Source: Cupriavidus oxalaticus
GTDB lineage: Bacteria; Pseudomonadota; Gammaproteobacteria; Burkholderiales; Burkholderiaceae
NCBI RefSeq assembly: GCF_016894385.1
Contig: NZ_CP069811.1
Coordinates: 782,501-846,500 of the forward strand
DNA length: 64,000 nucleotides
Direction: 5' to 3'
Part shown: one piece after another, positions 1 to 8,585 of the stretch
Position numbering within the stretch: the stretch's first letter is position 1
How the letters are laid out: each line of letters opens with the position of its first letter
Position numbers and translations under genes: made by a program
The notes under the pieces: model-generated
Seen by the model: the letters and a program-made list of their open reading frames with translations, nothing else
What the model was told of the DNA's origin: nothing
Database searches by the model: none

Positions 1-907
1 ACCGTCGCTGCGCCAGCCAGATCCCCGCACCGATCGCCGCCAGCCCGACCCCGTGGTACCACCGCGGCCAGTCGCCCAGCAGCAGCGTCGACAGCAGCGC
101 CGCGAACACCGGCGTCAGCGTGATGAAGAACACCGGCAGCTGCGCGCCAGCCCGGGCAATGGCGCGGTCCCAGGCGAAGTAGGCCAGAAGCGAGGGAATC
201 GTCGCCACGTAGAGCAGGATCGCGGCGACCTTGCCGTTCCAGGGCAGCGGCTGGTCCTGGACCATCAGTTCCCATGCCGTGACCGGCGCGCTCGCCAGTA
301 CGCCCATGACGATCTGGGCAAACAGCAGGACCGGCAGCGGCACGTCGGGCCGTTGCTTGCGCAGCAGCCAGGTATAGGCGCTCCACGCGATGGTGGCGGC
401 CAGCATGTAGAGGTCGCCGGGCACGAGGTCGAGCTGGGCCAGCCGCGCGGGCTCGCCGCGCACCAGCACGAAGGACACGCCGACCAGGCACAGCAGCGCG
501 CCGGCGACTTGCAGCGGCTTGACCCGCTCGCGGAAGCACAGGGCGCCAATCACGATCAGGAACAGCGGCGTGGACGCGCCGATCAGCGTCACGTTGATCG
601 GCGTCGACGTGGTCAGTGCCAGGTACTGCAGCGCGTTATAGCTGCCGATGGACAGCACGCCCATGGCCGCGATCACGCCGGCGTGCCGGCGCAGCGCCGC
701 ACGATGTTCCAGCACGCCGCGCCAGGCGAATGGCGCCAGCAGCAGGCCAGCCAGCACCCAGCGCACGGCATTCAGCGTGATCGGCGGCACCGTGCCCGCG
801 GCAAGGCGGCCGACGATGGCGTTGCCGGCCCAGCTCAGCGGCGGGAAGGTCAGCAGGAACAGGGTGGTCCAGTCGATGCGTCCGGAGCCGGCGCGGCTTG
901 CTTGCAT
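1..907 (-). CDS. EamA/DMT-family transporter, 3' end outside the window
   Basis: Reading leftward from the ATG at 907, the frame stays open for 302 codons to the window edge. The product is strongly hydrophobic, with about ten predicted membrane segments in two homologous halves, as in the 10-TM drug/metabolite transporter superfamily (EamA, RhaT-like). The early segment with LTFPPLSWAGNAIVGRLAAG and the later STPINVTLIGASTPLFLIV stretch are typical EamA repeat signatures. It would sit in the inner membrane as an exporter or permease of unknown substrate. Family length is about 300 residues, so only a few C-terminal residues should be missing. It lies 82 bp downstream of the Bug receptor gene on the same strand and may be co-transcribed. 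Class is clear; substrate is not. Confidence 0.85.
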   Translation of the reverse strand, partial: MQASRAGSGRIDWTTLFLLTFPPLSWAGNAIVGRLAAGTVPPITLNAVRWVLAGLLLAPFAWRGVLEHRAALRRHAGVIAAMGVLSIGSYNALQYLALTTSTPINVTLIGASTPLFLIVIGALCFRERVKPLQVAGALLCLVGVSFVLVRGEPARLAQLDLVPGDLYMLAATIAWSAYTWLLRKQRPDVPLPVLLFAQIVMGVLASAPVTAWELMVQDQPLPWNGKVAAILLYVATIPSLLAYFAWDRAIARAGAQLPVFFITLTPVFAALLSTLLLGDWPRWYHGVGLAAIGAGIWLAQRR

Positions 908-989
908 GGCGAAGGAGGGTGTTGGCGAATCGCGCATTATCCGCCAACATCGCGCCAACACCGGCATGGTCCGCAGCGGGGACCGCAAA

Positions 990-2006
990 TCAGGCGTTGG
1001 TCTTGCGTCCCACGCTGCGGATCAGCTGCGTGACCCGCGTCATGTACTGGTCGAACGCCTGGTTCGCCTGGGCCTGGCTGTCGATGGGTTTGGCGACGGT
1101 GCGTCCTTCCGCCTCCAGCTTGCCCAGGATATCCGGCTTGGACAGCGCTTCGCCGATCGCCTTGCGCAGCACCGTGACCCGCTCCGCCGGCGTGCCGGCC
1201 TTGACGAAGTAGCCGCCGCCGATGGTGTATTCGAAGTCCGGAATCTGCCTGCTTTGCGAGATCAGCGGGATATGCTTCAGCGCCGGCGGCAGTGCCCTGG
1301 AAAAACTGGTCAGGATGCGCAGCCGGCCTTGCTGCTGCATGGCGTCGAAGCTCGACTGGTAGGGCAGGATGGCGAAGTCGACTTCGCCGCCGGCCAGGCC
1401 CTGCAGTGCCGGCGCGCCGCCCTTGTACGGCACGTGCAGCAGCGGTGCGCCGAGCCTGGCGGCCAGCGCGTCCCCCATCAGGTGATAGATCGAGTCGATG
1501 CCAACGGTCGCATAGGTCAGCGGCTTGGCCTTGCTCTGCTTCGCCAGGTCGAGGAACTTGTCCAGGCTGTCTGCGCCCAGGCCGTTCCTGGCCATCAGCA
1601 CGATATTGGCATCGCTGATCGGCGCGGCCAGCATGAAGTCCTGCGGCTTGTAGCGAGCGGCCGGGTTCAGCAGCGGGGCCAGGAACACTTCGTTGATCGA
1701 GCCGTGGAAGAAGGTGTAGCCATCCGCCGGTGCGGCCAGCACCTTGTTGGCGCCGATCAGGCCGGTGCCGCCGCCGTAGTTCTCGACCACGACCTGCTGC
1801 CTGACGCTCTTGCTGATCGATTCGCCGAAGATGCGGGCAGAGGTATCGCTGGCCCCGCCGGCCGGATACGGCACCACCAGCGCCAGCGGCCGGGCGGGGA
1901 AGGTTTCAGCGGCAAGCGCGGGTCGTGCACCCAGCGCACCCAATGCCGAGGTGCCGGCGGCGCAGCCGGCCAGTTGCAGGAAGCGGCGGCGGTTCAGTGA
2001 ATACAT
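990..2006 (-). CDS. Bug-family periplasmic substrate-binding protein (TctC-like)
   Basis: The 338-residue product starts with a twin-arginine-like signal (NRRRFLQLAG at residues 5-14, cleavage near ALAAE). The mature protein opens with FPARPLALVVPYPAGGASD, the usual start of Bug/TctC receptors, and has the conserved VENYGGGTGLIGA and HVPYKGGAPALQ segments that line the carboxylate pocket. Such proteins bind small carboxylates or amides in the periplasm. The gene begins 24 bp after the M20 amidohydrolase at 2031-3212 on the same strand, so the two probably form an operon and the ligand may be related to the hydrolase substrate. No TctA or TctB membrane partner is present nearby. Family assignment is firm; ligand unknown. 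Confidence 0.93.
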   Translation of the reverse strand: MYSLNRRRFLQLAGCAAGTSALGALGARPALAAETFPARPLALVVPYPAGGASDTSARIFGESISKSVRQQVVVENYGGGTGLIGANKVLAAPADGYTFFHGSINEVFLAPLLNPAARYKPQDFMLAAPISDANIVLMARNGLGADSLDKFLDLAKQSKAKPLTYATVGIDSIYHLMGDALAARLGAPLLHVPYKGGAPALQGLAGGEVDFAILPYQSSFDAMQQQGRLRILTSFSRALPPALKHIPLISQSRQIPDFEYTIGGGYFVKAGTPAERVTVLRKAIGEALSKPDILGKLEAEGRTVAKPIDSQAQANQAFDQYMTRVTQLIRSVGRKTNA

Positions 2007-2030
2007 GAAGACTCCCGAAAAAAGCGATGC

Positions 2031-3212
2031 TCAAACCAGGTAGCTCTGCGCCAGGTGCGCCCAGAATGCGGCGCCCACGGGCAAGGCCTTGTCATTGAAG
2101 TCGTACCGGGGGTTGTGGACCATGCAGCCGCCGTCCTCGCCCAGGCCGTTGCCGAGCCGGATATAGGCGCCGGGCCGCTGCTCCAGCATGTAGGCGAAGT
2201 CTTCGCTGCCCATGACCGGCGGGCGCTCGACCACGTTGCCGGTGCCTACCAGCCGGATGGCGGCCTGGCGTGCGGACTCGGTCTGCACGGCGTGATTGAC
2301 CAGCACCGGGTACTTGCGCTCGTAGACCACCTCGGACTGCAGCTGGTAGCTCTGCGCCTGCGCCGTGACGAATTCGCGGATGCGCGTTTCCACCAGCGTG
2401 CGCACCTTCGGATCGAGCGTGCGCACGCCGATCTTGATGGTGGCGCTTTCCGGCACGACGTTGTAGGTGCTGCCGGCCTGGATCGAGCCCACCGTGATCA
2501 CCGCCGACTTCAGCGCATCGATCTCGCGGCTGACAATCGACTGCAGGCCCAGCACGATGCTGGCCGCGCATTGCATCGGGTCGATGCCGTGGTGCGGCAT
2601 GGCGCCATGCGCGCCGCGGCCGCGCAGCGTGACCGTGGCGCGGTCGAACGATGCCATCGCCGGGCCGGCGATCACGCCGATCTGGCCGACCGGCATCCCC
2701 GGCGAGTTATGCAGCGCGTAGACCTCGTCGCACGGAAAGCGCTCGAACAGGCCGTCCTCCAGCATGCGCAGCGCGCCGCCTTCGTTCTCCTCGGCCGGCT
2801 GGAAGATCAGGTTGAGCGTGCCGTTGAAAGCGACCGACTCGGCCAGGTATTTCGCCGCGCACAGCAGGATCGCCGTGTGCCCGTCGTGGCCGCAGGCGTG
2901 CATCTTGCCGGCGATGGTGCTGGCGTAGGCCAGGCCGGTCTGCTCCTGGATCGGCAGCGCATCCATGTCGGCGCGGATGCCGAGCGCCCTGGTGCCCTGG
3001 CCCTTGCGCAGGGTGCCGACCACGCCGGTCGTGCCCAGGCCGCGATGCACCGCGTACCCCCACGCCGCCAGCTGTTCTGCGACCAGGTCGCTGGTGCGGC
3101 GCTCCTCGAAGGCGAGCTCGGGATGGGCGTGGATCTGGTGGCGGACCCGGACAAACTCGGGCGCGATGGCCTGGACGGCCTGCCGCAGGCTGGTGGTGGG
3201 GGACTCGGTCAT
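2031..3212 (-). CDS. M20 family amidohydrolase (hippurate hydrolase/IAA-amino acid hydrolase type)
   Basis: The 393-residue protein has the full M20D pattern: RHQIHAHPELAFEE near the N terminus, GIRADMDALPIQE, the metal-binding MHACGHDGHTA (about residues 107-117), FQPAEENEGGA with the catalytic and metal glutamates, and a C-terminal MGSEDFAYM metal ligand. These cytosolic enzymes use two metal ions to hydrolyse N-acyl amino acids or related amides. It starts an apparent leftward operon with the Bug receptor at 990-2006, while a LysR gene is divergent at 3369. A paralogue with the same neighbours occurs at 58614-59846. Substrate cannot be read from sequence. Confidence 0.92.
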   Translation of the reverse strand: MTESPTTSLRQAVQAIAPEFVRVRHQIHAHPELAFEERRTSDLVAEQLAAWGYAVHRGLGTTGVVGTLRKGQGTRALGIRADMDALPIQEQTGLAYASTIAGKMHACGHDGHTAILLCAAKYLAESVAFNGTLNLIFQPAEENEGGALRMLEDGLFERFPCDEVYALHNSPGMPVGQIGVIAGPAMASFDRATVTLRGRGAHGAMPHHGIDPMQCAASIVLGLQSIVSREIDALKSAVITVGSIQAGSTYNVVPESATIKIGVRTLDPKVRTLVETRIREFVTAQAQSYQLQSEVVYERKYPVLVNHAVQTESARQAAIRLVGTGNVVERPPVMGSEDFAYMLEQRPGAYIRLGNGLGEDGGCMVHNPRYDFNDKALPVGAAFWAHLAQSYLV

Positions 3213-3291
3213 GGTTGTCGGCGTACGTGGACTTCCGTCCTATTCTCTACGGCCTGGGTCGCGGCATCCATGACAATGTTTGAGCGGAAAC

Positions 3292-3308
3292 GTTGTATAA
3301 ATAGCAAC
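3292..3308. promoter_or_regulatory. Candidate LysR binding palindrome between the M20 and lysR genes
   Basis: An interrupted palindrome, GTTG-N9-CAAC, lies in the 156-bp divergent gap between the M20 gene and the LysR gene. It contains the T-N11-A core (T at 3294, A at 3306) typical of LysR-type sites, in an A+T-rich stretch (TATAAATAG) that stands out from its GC-rich surroundings. It is 61 bp upstream of the LysR start. Its role as the LysR operator is inferred from position and symmetry. Confidence 0.45.
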
Positions 3309-3368
3309 AATCCAAAAAACGCGGCCCGGCATGAGCGGGCCGCGCCAGGAAAAAGGGGAGCAAGCGAC

Positions 3369-4277
3369 ATGGATGACGTGCTGGACCGCAAGCGGGCAAT
3401 GTGCCTGCTGCAGATCATTGAAACCGGTACGGTGCGCGGCGCGGCCGAGGTCCTCGAGCTGGACCCCTCGGTGGTCAGCCGCGCCGTGGCCAAGCTGGAG
3501 CAGGACACCGGGCTGACGCTGCTGGAGCGGCGCGGGCGCGGCGTGGTCGCCACCGACGCCGGGCGCCTGCTGGCGCTGTTCGCGCGGCGCCAGCAGGATC
3601 TGAACGACACGTTCCTGGCCGAGGTCAACAACCTGAAGAACGCCCGGCGCGGCCATGTCGAGCTGGTCTTCGGCGAGGGCTTCGTCGACCTCGTGCTCGA
3701 GCCGGTGCTGCAGGGGTTCCTGAGCAAGCACCCGGACGTCACCTGCAGCATCCAGGTGGCGGGCACCGACGAAACCGTCCGCCATATCCTGGAGGACCTG
3801 GCGCATATCGGCTTCGCCTTCCAGCCGCCCGACGATGTGCGCCTGCGCTCGCACTATTCGCGGCTGTCGCCGATCCGCGTGCATGTGCGCAAGGACCATC
3901 CGCTCGCGCGGCGCCGGCGCGCGCTGACGCTGGCGGACCTGGCCGCGCACCAGGGCGCAGCGCTGGCGGAATCGTTCGGCGTGCGCAAGCACGTGCAGGC
4001 GGCGGAGCTGGATGAGCACATCACGCTGAAGCCGATGCTGGTGACCAACTCGTTCAAGGTGCTGTGGGAGTTTGCCGCGATGGGCCTGGGCTATATCCTG
4101 ACGCCGCGCTCGGTGCCGCTGAAGGGCGCGCAGTTCCGGCAACTGGTGTCGCTGCCGCTGGCCAACCCGATCCTGAACAACAGCCGCATCCATATCATCA
4201 CGCGGGCGGGCAGGCACCTGTCGCCGGTGGCCAGCAGCATGCTGCGGCACGTGATGAAGGCGTTCCCCCAGATCTGA
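3369..4277 (+). CDS. LysR-family transcriptional regulator
   Basis: The ATG at 3369 has a good ribosome site (AGGGGAG, 3354-3360) and gives a 302-residue protein. The frame is open far upstream, but that part is antisense to the M20 gene and is not used here. Residues about 8-60 form a winged HTH in which AAEVLELDPSVVSRAVAKLE is the recognition region; the rest is a LysR substrate-binding domain (HVELVFGEGFVDL, GLGYILTPRSVPL). It is transcribed away from the M20-Bug operon, the usual layout for a LysR activator controlling its divergent neighbour, probably with a co-inducer related to the hydrolase pathway. Confidence 0.9.
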   Translation: MDDVLDRKRAMCLLQIIETGTVRGAAEVLELDPSVVSRAVAKLEQDTGLTLLERRGRGVVATDAGRLLALFARRQQDLNDTFLAEVNNLKNARRGHVELVFGEGFVDLVLEPVLQGFLSKHPDVTCSIQVAGTDETVRHILEDLAHIGFAFQPPDDVRLRSHYSRLSPIRVHVRKDHPLARRRRALTLADLAAHQGAALAESFGVRKHVQAAELDEHITLKPMLVTNSFKVLWEFAAMGLGYILTPRSVPLKGAQFRQLVSLPLANPILNNSRIHIITRAGRHLSPVASSMLRHVMKAFPQI

Positions 4278-4497
4278 CGGGGCGCGGCGGGCATCGTTGC
4301 ATCGGATGCAACGGATAGCCTGCTCTCTTGTCATGCCTGGAAGCGGGGAAGGCGCCGCCGCGGCCTCGCGCAGCTGCTGCAGTCCTGGCAGTGGATCGCG
4401 GGCAACAATGCGCCCGCACTCGATTCACCCCTTCAGGATTGCGCGCCGCTGCCGTTGTACCGGCAACGCCAACCAGTACGCCCTGAACCCTGCCGAC

Positions 4498-5544
4498 ATG
4501 ACCCGCCAAGCCCACACCCACAGCCCGCTGCAGGCCGAATTCCTGCGCCACGAAGCCACGCTCGCCCCGTCCAGCCGCGTGTTCGGCGACGACGACAGCG
4601 CGGTCTACCGCACCCTGCTGGAATCGACCAAGGCCATTCCCTGGAGGATCGACTGGGCCACCATGGCCTTCACCTACATCGGCCCCCAGATCGAGGCGCT
4701 GCTGGGCTGGGAGCCGTCGAGCTGGAAGACCGTCAACGACTGGGCCGAGCGCATGCACGCGGACGACCGCGCCGCGGTGGTGGCGTTCTGCGTGGCGCAA
4801 TCGCAGGCCGGCACCGACCATGAGGCCGACTACCGCGCACTGACCCGCGACGGCGGTTATGTCTGGCTGCGCGACGTGGTGCACGTGGTGCGCAACGAGC
4901 AGGGCGAGGTCGATGCGCTGATCGGCTTCATGTTCGACATCAGCGAACGCAAGCGTACCGAGGAAGAACTGGCGCGGCTGCAAAAGGAACTGGAGGACCT
5001 GTCGTTCCGCGACAGCCTGACCGGCGTGGGCAACCGCCGGCTGTTCGACGGCGCGATGGAACGCGAATGGGAAGCCGGCAAGGCATCGGGCAGGCCGCTG
5101 TCGCTGGTGCTGGTCGACATCGACTTCTTCAAGTCCTACAACGACTACTATGGCCACCTGCAGGGCGATGCCTGCCTGAAGCAGGTCGCCGGCCTGCTGG
5201 CGCAGGCGGCTGGGCCGGACGTATTCCTGGCGCGCTTCGGTGGCGAGGAATTCGTCATGGTGCTGCCCGATACCGACGCCGAAGCCGCCATGCGCGTTGC
5301 CGAACGTTGCCGCGCGCTGATCGCCGCCCAGGCTATCCCGCACGTGCGCTCTCCCTACAGCCAGTGCGTGACGGCGAGCTTCGGCATCGGCACCATGGTG
5401 CCGTCCGAACGCGAGGAAGCGTCGGCCTTCATCAACCTGACCGACGCGCAGCTGTACCAGGCCAAGGACAACGGGCGCAACCGCATCGCGGCGGTGGACA
5501 GGGCAGGGCGGCGCGGCGAGGCGTTCCGGCTGCATTCGCGCTGA
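4498..5544 (+). CDS. PAS-GGDEF diguanylate cyclase
   Basis: The ATG at 4498 gives 348 residues. A PAS fold with PAC (about residues 40-160: IPWRIDWATMAFTYIGPQIE, then GFMFDISERKRTEEEL) is followed by a short coiled coil and a GGDEF domain starting at DSLTGVGNRRLFD. The active-site loop is ARFGGEEF, which suggests catalytic activity (two GTP to c-di-GMP). The five residues before GGEEF are not preceded by RxxD, so the product-inhibition site is absent. No membrane segment is seen, so the enzyme is probably cytosolic and senses a ligand or redox state through the PAS domain. The frame extends upstream to 4297, but the first 67 codons do not look like the family. Confidence 0.9.
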   Translation: MTRQAHTHSPLQAEFLRHEATLAPSSRVFGDDDSAVYRTLLESTKAIPWRIDWATMAFTYIGPQIEALLGWEPSSWKTVNDWAERMHADDRAAVVAFCVAQSQAGTDHEADYRALTRDGGYVWLRDVVHVVRNEQGEVDALIGFMFDISERKRTEEELARLQKELEDLSFRDSLTGVGNRRLFDGAMEREWEAGKASGRPLSLVLVDIDFFKSYNDYYGHLQGDACLKQVAGLLAQAAGPDVFLARFGGEEFVMVLPDTDAEAAMRVAERCRALIAAQAIPHVRSPYSQCVTASFGIGTMVPSEREEASAFINLTDAQLYQAKDNGRNRIAAVDRAGRRGEAFRLHSR

Positions 5545-5583
5545 AGACGCAGCGCTGATGACGCAGGCCTGGTGGCGCATGAG

Positions 5584-5618
5584 CCTGCAGGCAGCCGTTA
5601 CGCGCAGGGAATTTTTTT
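5584..5618 (+). terminator. Weak terminator-like hairpin after the diguanylate cyclase
   Basis: A short 5-bp stem (CCTGC at 5584-5588 with GCAGG at 5604-5608) is followed by seven T residues (5612-5618). The loop is long and the stem weak, so this is only a possible intrinsic terminator about 40 bp past the stop codon. Confidence 0.3.
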
Positions 5619-5815
5619 GTAATAACCACCTGGCGCAATTGCACTGGCCCATGGCGCGCCGGCGGCGGCGCCGCCACACCGGCGCAGCATGCTGCCCGCG
5701 CCCCGTGGATAAGTGCGTACGGATCTACGGCACGCTTGTTGCTGGAACAATGGCAGGTGAGCCATCCGGCCCGTCACCTCGTCCACGTCCCTACGGACAT
5801 CACCAAGGAGCCGCC

Positions 5816-5887
5816 ATGAATATCGTCTGGCTAGTTGGCGCGGTTGTCATCATCCTCGCGGTGCTCAGCTTCTTCGGCCTGGGCTGA
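5816..5887 (+). CDS. Very small hydrophobic membrane peptide (23 aa)
   Basis: This gene is too short for most gene callers. It starts with ATG at 5816, five bases after a near-ideal AAGGAG (5805-5810), and ends with TGA at 5885. The product is one transmembrane helix (WLVGAVVIILAVLSFFGLG) with hardly any soluble part. Its own strong ribosome site, an upstream gap of about 270 bp and a good terminator hairpin 25 bp downstream argue that it is real. I do not recognise a named family; it resembles single-helix membrane peptides. Function unknown. Confidence 0.6.
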   Translation: MNIVWLVGAVVIILAVLSFFGLG

Positions 5888-5912
5888 TCGACCGCTGCAA
5901 GCGCCCGGTGCT

Positions 5913-5951
5913 GACGCGGTTCGTCACCGCGTCCGCAGCGCCGATATTTTT
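5913..5951 (+). terminator. Rho-independent terminator after the 23-aa gene
   Basis: A perfect 7-bp stem (GACGCGG at 5913-5919, CCGCGTC at 5927-5933) has a 7-base loop and can be extended by an outer CGCTGC/GCAGCG pairing. Five T residues follow at 5947-5951. It lies between the small membrane peptide and the 3' end of the convergent MFS gene. Confidence 0.55.
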
Positions 5952-5990
5952 CCTTCCTTTGTCATGACGGGGCGTGTACCGGGCGCGCCC

Positions 5991-7310
5991 TTACAAATCC
6001 GGCGTCCCCAGCGCCCGGCTGATGCGCAGTGCCGCCAGCGTGCTGATCACCCCGGACAGCAGGTAGAGACTGACCGCCACCAGCCCGAACAGCGACGACA
6101 GCCCCAGCGCCACCAGTGGCGCGAACGCGGCGCCAAACAGCCAGCCGAAATCCGTGGTCAGCGCCGCTCCGGTGTAGCGGAAGCGGGGTTCGAAGTTGGA
6201 CGTCACCACGCCCGCCGCCTGTCCGTACGACAGCCCCAGCAGGCCGAATCCGACCAGGATGAAAATATTCTGGCCGGTGGCGCCGCCACCCAGCAGCCAC
6301 GGCGTGACCAGGCTGAAAACACCGATCAGCACCGCCATCGTCGCCAGCGTGGTGCGGCGGCCGATGCGGTCCGCCAGCCAGCCCGAGATCAGCGTGCCGA
6401 TGAACGCGATAAAGCCGCCCGCGATCTGCACGGCCAGCACCTCGGAAATGCTCTGCTCCTGGTGCAGCACCACCCACGACAGCGGGAACACGGTGACCAG
6501 GTGAAACAACGCATAGCTGGCCAGGGCCGCGAACGCGCCCAGGAAGATGTTGAAGCCCTGCGCATTGACCATCTGCAGCGTGCTGATCGGCTCCAGTTCG
6601 TCTTCTTCGAGCAGTTGCGTGTATTCGTGCGTGACCACCAGCCGCAGCCGCGCGAACAGCGCCACCACGTTGATGGCAAAGGCCACGTAGAACGGATAGC
6701 GCCAGCCCCATTCGATGAACTCTTGCGGGGTCAGGCTGGTATGCAGGAACAGGAACAGCGCGCCGGCGATGATAAAGCCGGAGGGCGCGCCAAGCTGGCC
6801 CACCATGGCATACCAGCCACGCTTGTCTTCCGGCGCGTTCAGCGCCAGCAGCGAAGGCAGGCCGTCCCATGAGCCGCCGAAGGCAATGCCCTGCAGGAAG
6901 CGAAACAGTGCCAGCAGGTAGATCGACGCGGCCCCGATCGACGCGTACGACGGCAAGAACGCAATCCCCACCGTGGCGGTGCCAAGCAGGAACAGCGACG
7001 CCGTCAGCTTGATGCCGCGGCCCCAGCGCCGCTGGATGCGCATGAACAGCGCCGTGCCGAACGGCCGCCCGATGAAGGCGAAGGAAAAGATAGTGAAGCT
7101 GTACAGCAGCCCGGCCAGCTCGCTCGCGAACGGAAAGTAGACCGCTGGGAAGACAAGCACGGAAGCAATGCCGTACACGAAGAAATCGAAGTACTCCGAC
7201 GCTCGCCCGATCACCACGCCCGTGGCGATTTCGGCAGGGGCCACCTCATGGTGGCCGGGGGCCGGAGGTGCAGTCGGCGACGCTCGATGCTGGTGGGACA
7301 GGCTGGCCAT
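5991..7310 (-). CDS. MFS transporter, MHS (ProP/KgtP-like) type
   Basis: Starting at the ATG at 7310, preceded by GAGAGGAGA, the product has 439 residues; an upstream in-frame start at 7349 lacks a comparable site. After a Pro/His-rich N terminus come about twelve membrane helices. The motif GRASEYFDFFVYGIASVLVF is the first-helix signature of the metabolite:H+ symporter branch, and the loop GRPFGTALFMRIQRRWGRG corresponds to the MFS signature between helices 2 and 3. A second such loop, SGWLADRIGRRTT, marks the second half. It should be an inner-membrane proton symporter for an organic acid or osmolyte. It is divergent from cyoA with 138 bp between them. Confidence 0.88.
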   Translation of the reverse strand: MASLSHQHRASPTAPPAPGHHEVAPAEIATGVVIGRASEYFDFFVYGIASVLVFPAVYFPFASELAGLLYSFTIFSFAFIGRPFGTALFMRIQRRWGRGIKLTASLFLLGTATVGIAFLPSYASIGAASIYLLALFRFLQGIAFGGSWDGLPSLLALNAPEDKRGWYAMVGQLGAPSGFIIAGALFLFLHTSLTPQEFIEWGWRYPFYVAFAINVVALFARLRLVVTHEYTQLLEEDELEPISTLQMVNAQGFNIFLGAFAALASYALFHLVTVFPLSWVVLHQEQSISEVLAVQIAGGFIAFIGTLISGWLADRIGRRTTLATMAVLIGVFSLVTPWLLGGGATGQNIFILVGFGLLGLSYGQAAGVVTSNFEPRFRYTGAALTTDFGWLFGAAFAPLVALGLSSLFGLVAVSLYLLSGVISTLAALRISRALGTPDL

Positions 7311-7448
7311 CGTCAGTCTCCTCTCGACAGGAGTGCTTCGATACTGCACTTTAATCTCGCACAGTCACAAGAATAGCGCCTAAACTGCCTTAGAAAATCG
7401 AAAGGTGGATTCATCGGTGCTTGCCGACATTCCTCAGACGCCACTTTA

Positions 7449-8504
7449 GTGACTATGGGCCACTTCGACGCTGCAGTCCCGCATTTCCGTGTGCCGAGAA
7501 GACTACTGCAAGGATGTGGCGCGGTAGTCGCGCTGGCGTGCCTGTCCGGCTGTCACGCCGTGCTGCTTTCGCCATCCGGCGACATGGCCGTGCGACAGCG
7601 CGACCTGATCATCATCGCCACCTGCCTGATGCTGCTGATCATCGTGCCGGTGATCATCCTCACGCTGGCGTTCGCATGGCGCTACCGCGAAAGCGCGGCC
7701 GACGCGCCCTACAACCCCGACTGGGACCATTCCACCGTGCTGGAGCTCGCCATCTGGGCCGCGCCGCTGCTGATCATCATCGCGCTGGGCGCGGTGACCT
7801 GGGTCAGCACCCACCAGCTCGACCCCTACCGCCCGCTCACGCGCATCGACGCCAACCGGCCCGTTCCCGCCGATGTCAAACCGCTGCCGGTGCAGGTGGT
7901 GGCCATGGACTGGAAGTGGCTGTTCCTGTATCCGGAGCAGGGCATCGCCACGGTCAACGAGGTGGCAGCGCCGGTGGACCGGCCCATCGCCTTCCACATC
8001 ACCGCCACCTCGGTGATGAACGCGTTCTTCGTGCCGTCGCTGGCCGGCATGGTCTATGCCATGCCCGGCATGGAAACCAAGCTGCACGCGGTGATCAACA
8101 AGCCCGGCGAGTACGAGGGCTTGTCGGCCAACTACAGCGGCGAGGGTTTCACCAACATGCGCTTCAAGTTCCACGGGCTGTCGAACGAAGACTTCGACCG
8201 CTGGGTCCAGCAGGTCAAGTCCTCGGGCCAGGGCTTGTCGACGGATGCTTACCTGCAGCTCGCGCAGCCCAGCGAGCGCGTGCCGGTGCAGCGCTACGCC
8301 AACGTGGCACCCGGCCTCTATGACCTGATCCTGAACCGCTGCGTGGGCGGCGGCCGGTGCATGGCCGACACCATGGCACTCGACCGCAGCCGCGGCAAGT
8401 TCGACCCGTCGCGCGAGATCTGCACCGCGAGCAACACCCGGGCGGTTGCGCCTGCGTTCGCGGCCGACGTTGCACGCAACGAGGGCCGGCTGCTGCTGCA
8501 GTAA
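7449..8504 (+). CDS. cyoA: Cytochrome o ubiquinol oxidase subunit II
   Basis: The 351-residue precursor has a lipoprotein signal ending in LACLSGC, two transmembrane helices (residues about 55-80 and 95-115) and a periplasmic cupredoxin domain (VQVVAMDWKWLFLYPEQGIA, FVPSLAGMVYAMPGMETKL). The copper-A cysteines and histidines of cytochrome c oxidases are absent, as expected for a quinol oxidase. It is first in the cyoABCD operon and is anchored in the inner membrane facing the periplasm. At 351 residues it is somewhat longer than E. coli CyoA, the extra lying at the C terminus. Translation could start at the GTG at 7449 or the ATG two codons later. Confidence 0.95.
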   Translation: MTMGHFDAAVPHFRVPRRLLQGCGAVVALACLSGCHAVLLSPSGDMAVRQRDLIIIATCLMLLIIVPVIILTLAFAWRYRESAADAPYNPDWDHSTVLELAIWAAPLLIIIALGAVTWVSTHQLDPYRPLTRIDANRPVPADVKPLPVQVVAMDWKWLFLYPEQGIATVNEVAAPVDRPIAFHITATSVMNAFFVPSLAGMVYAMPGMETKLHAVINKPGEYEGLSANYSGEGFTNMRFKFHGLSNEDFDRWVQQVKSSGQGLSTDAYLQLAQPSERVPVQRYANVAPGLYDLILNRCVGGGRCMADTMALDRSRGKFDPSREICTASNTRAVAPAFAADVARNEGRLLLQ

Positions 8505-8585
8505 GACGCGGATCTCCCGGATTCTCATTTTTCCAGCGGTACTGGCCAGCTACCATCGGCCACGTTTGGTTACTTCAGGCCCCAG

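Noticed and set aside
2055..3368. A long N-terminal extension of the LysR gene
   Set aside because: It is the antisense of the M20 gene. The family start and a good ribosome site are at 3369.
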